Below are positions 51,061 to 51,991 of a stretch of DNA of 51,991 bases, piece by piece. The number at the start of each line of letters is the position of its first letter. Position 1 is the first letter of the stretch. Source of the stretch: SFTH01 sp963643985 (GTDB lineage: Bacteria > Bacillota > Clostridia > Christensenellales > Aristaeellaceae); NCBI GenBank assembly GCA_963643985.1, contig CAVINP010000004.1, forward strand, positions 1 to 51,991, in the 5' to 3' direction. Under the pieces are notes generated by a model. The model was not told the DNA's origin and ran no database searches. It saw only the letters and a list, made by a program, of their open reading frames with translations. A program made the translations under genes and the position numbers.

Positions 51061-51549
51061 TCACACCTGCGCTTTCCTCCCGATCAGTTCGTTGAACTGT
51101 GCTTCAGTGATGCGTTCAATGCCCAGCTCAATCGCCTTTTTGTTCTTGGCCGTGCCGGAGTTCAGCGTGTTCGTGATCAGATAATCGACATCCTCCGTCA
51201 GATTCTCCGTCAGCTTTGCCCCGGCACTAAGCAGGCACTCCTTTAGTTCGTCGCGGCTGACGAAGGTATTGAGCTTGCCCGTCACCACAAAGGTCTTGCC
51301 CTTGATGCGCCCCAATTGGTCAGCAAAGAAGATAAAACTCATGACGTTCGTGTCGCGCTCTTCCTGCTTGGCCCTTGCCTTTTCCTTCGCCTTTTCGGAT
51401 ACGCCACTGTGGCTGTATTCCAGCATCGCCGCAATTGCCTCGTTGTTGCCGCTCTTTTGCGCCGCCTTCAGAAATGCATCCAGATCCTTGGCTGCGATCA
51501 GCTTTTCGCGGGTCATCAGATGAAGCAGTGCAGGATGCTGTATTGCCGG
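51061..51549 (-). pseudogene. BRCT-domain protein, probably 5'-truncated
   Basis: The frame ends with a BRCT domain like that of DNA ligase (IKGKTFVVTGKLNTFVSRDE, then GAKLTENLTEDVDYLITN and AIELGIERITEAQFNELIG). In front is a helical stretch (TREKLIAAKDLDAFLKAAQ, then AAMLEYSHSG) like the C-terminal part of larger clostridial repeat proteins. The first possible ATG (51516) lacks a ribosome binding site, and homology-like sequence extends a few residues upstream of it, so the N-terminus seems to be lost, replaced by the repeat-rich DNA to the right. An intact short protein from 51516 is the alternative. Confidence 0.6.
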
Positions 51550-51551
51550 GT

Positions 51552-51800
51552 CTACACAGCAGAGTCGTATATGCACTGATTCACGCCAACGCAGAAGTGC
51601 TCGACACACGCCACATAGGTGCTGAACGTTTTAAACGCCTCGGAGTGGCTGTCCAGGGCGATTTCACTGACCCGGGATGGCTTATACAGGTTGATGTGGT
51701 CTAATGCCTGCGATTGAAGTTGGTTGTAGGCCTCAAGCGCAGGTTCTTCACAGAAAGTTGGGGGATTTCGTTTCGTTGTACTTTGCTTCAACTCCTTCCA
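51552..51800 (-). other. uncertain coding remnant upstream of the BRCT frame
   Basis: A minus-strand frame of about 79 codons (containing ALEAYNQLQSQALDHINLYK and SEIALDSHSEAFKTFSTYVA) ends with TAG at 51552, in a different frame from the BRCT segment. Its amino-acid composition looks protein-like and GGAGTTG precedes it, but I recognise no family. It may be a fragment of a decayed gene or part of a dispersed repeat. Confidence 0.4.
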
Positions 51801-51818
51801 CCGCTCACGGTGCCACGC

Positions 51819-51991
51819 TCGAATCTTCGATTCGACCGTCGGCCGTCTACCACTTTGTGGCAGACCGACAAACCTCCGGTTTGTCGCCTTGCGATCCCCC
51901 TCTCCCTCATTGAGGGAGACTGGGCTTGGGCAGCCCTAAACTGTACCCCGTAAAATGGACACGGATTTTGTGGGGGCGGACACCCCGTCCC
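51819..51991. repeat. cluster of short inverted repeats, likely dispersed repeat element
   Basis: Successive hairpins: CGAATC/GATTCG (51820-51834), GTCTACCAC/GTGGCAGAC (51845-51865), GACAAACC/GGTTTGTC (51867-51885), TCTCCCTCA/TGAGGGAGA (51901-51919). They are followed by TGTACCCCGTAAAATGGACA (51942-51961), which resembles an IS3-family end, and a G/C-rich segment ending at the window edge. Such mosaics are typical of dispersed non-coding repeats in gut Clostridia. Confidence 0.65.

Overview
The window looks like chromosome from an anaerobic Bacillota of class Clostridia, probably a gut lineage near Oscillospirales or Christensenellales; that placement is inference. The support is: clear sigma-A promoters (TTGACA-17/18-TATAAT), strong AGGAGG ribosome binding sites with several TTG/GTG starts, a valine T-box, type-A-like RNase P RNA, L27 with a cleavable N-terminus beside its protease Prp, DarA and RicT, RNase J, and hairpin-rich dispersed-repeat DNA at the right end. 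Nearly everything is a housekeeping gene in tight operons. No phage, CRISPR array or complete insertion sequence is visible.

Layout. 1-5.9 kb (+): arginine/pyrimidine operon argF(partial)-carA-carB, with carB fused in frame to a full-length diaminopimelate epimerase (dapF) domain. 5.9-7.9 kb: a small acidic protein (-), then a small membrane protein, trmB and an NlpC/P60 protein (+). 7.9-10.4 kb (-): a LytS-like sensor kinase and response regulator. 10.5-13.0 kb (-): darA-holB-ricT. 13.1-14.2 kb (+): class B sortase. 14.3-15.4 kb (-): rplU-prp-rpmA with promoter, leader and terminator. 15.4-17.0 kb (-): tetR and a cell-wall amidase under a palindromic operator. 17.0-23.2 kb (-): pth-mfd-ygiQ. 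23.4-27.2 kb (+): a large secreted protein with peptidoglycan-binding and Fn3-like modules. 27.3-31.7 kb (-): rnj-ylbF-mltG-dprA. 31.8-36.4 kb (-): cysteine desulfurase-thiI-mrfA. 36.6-38.0 kb (+): a zinc-ribbon membrane protein. 38.4-43.8 kb (-): dnaG-rpoD-trmK-nif3-zinc-ribbon protein-rnpB. 44.0-47.2 kb (-): T-box, small membrane protein, valS. 47.3-50.8 kb (+): a heterodimeric ABC exporter. 50.9 kb (-): tRNA-Val(GAC). 51.1-52.0 kb: a truncated BRCT gene and a cluster of inverted repeats.

Connections. Two Ric-complex proteins (RicT and a YlbF-family protein) and RNase J suggest RNA-processing control. The T-box specifier GUC matches the tRNA-Val(GAC) encoded 3.8 kb away. Cell-envelope functions recur (DapF, NlpC/P60, sortase, amidase, MltG, peptidoglycan-binding protein). 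The most unusual items are the CarB-DapF fusion, whose DapF domain has Ala where the first catalytic Cys is expected, the T-box-controlled small membrane protein ahead of valS, the modular surface protein with a recent 81-bp internal duplication, and the divergent DprA preceded by a GAAAAA repeat.
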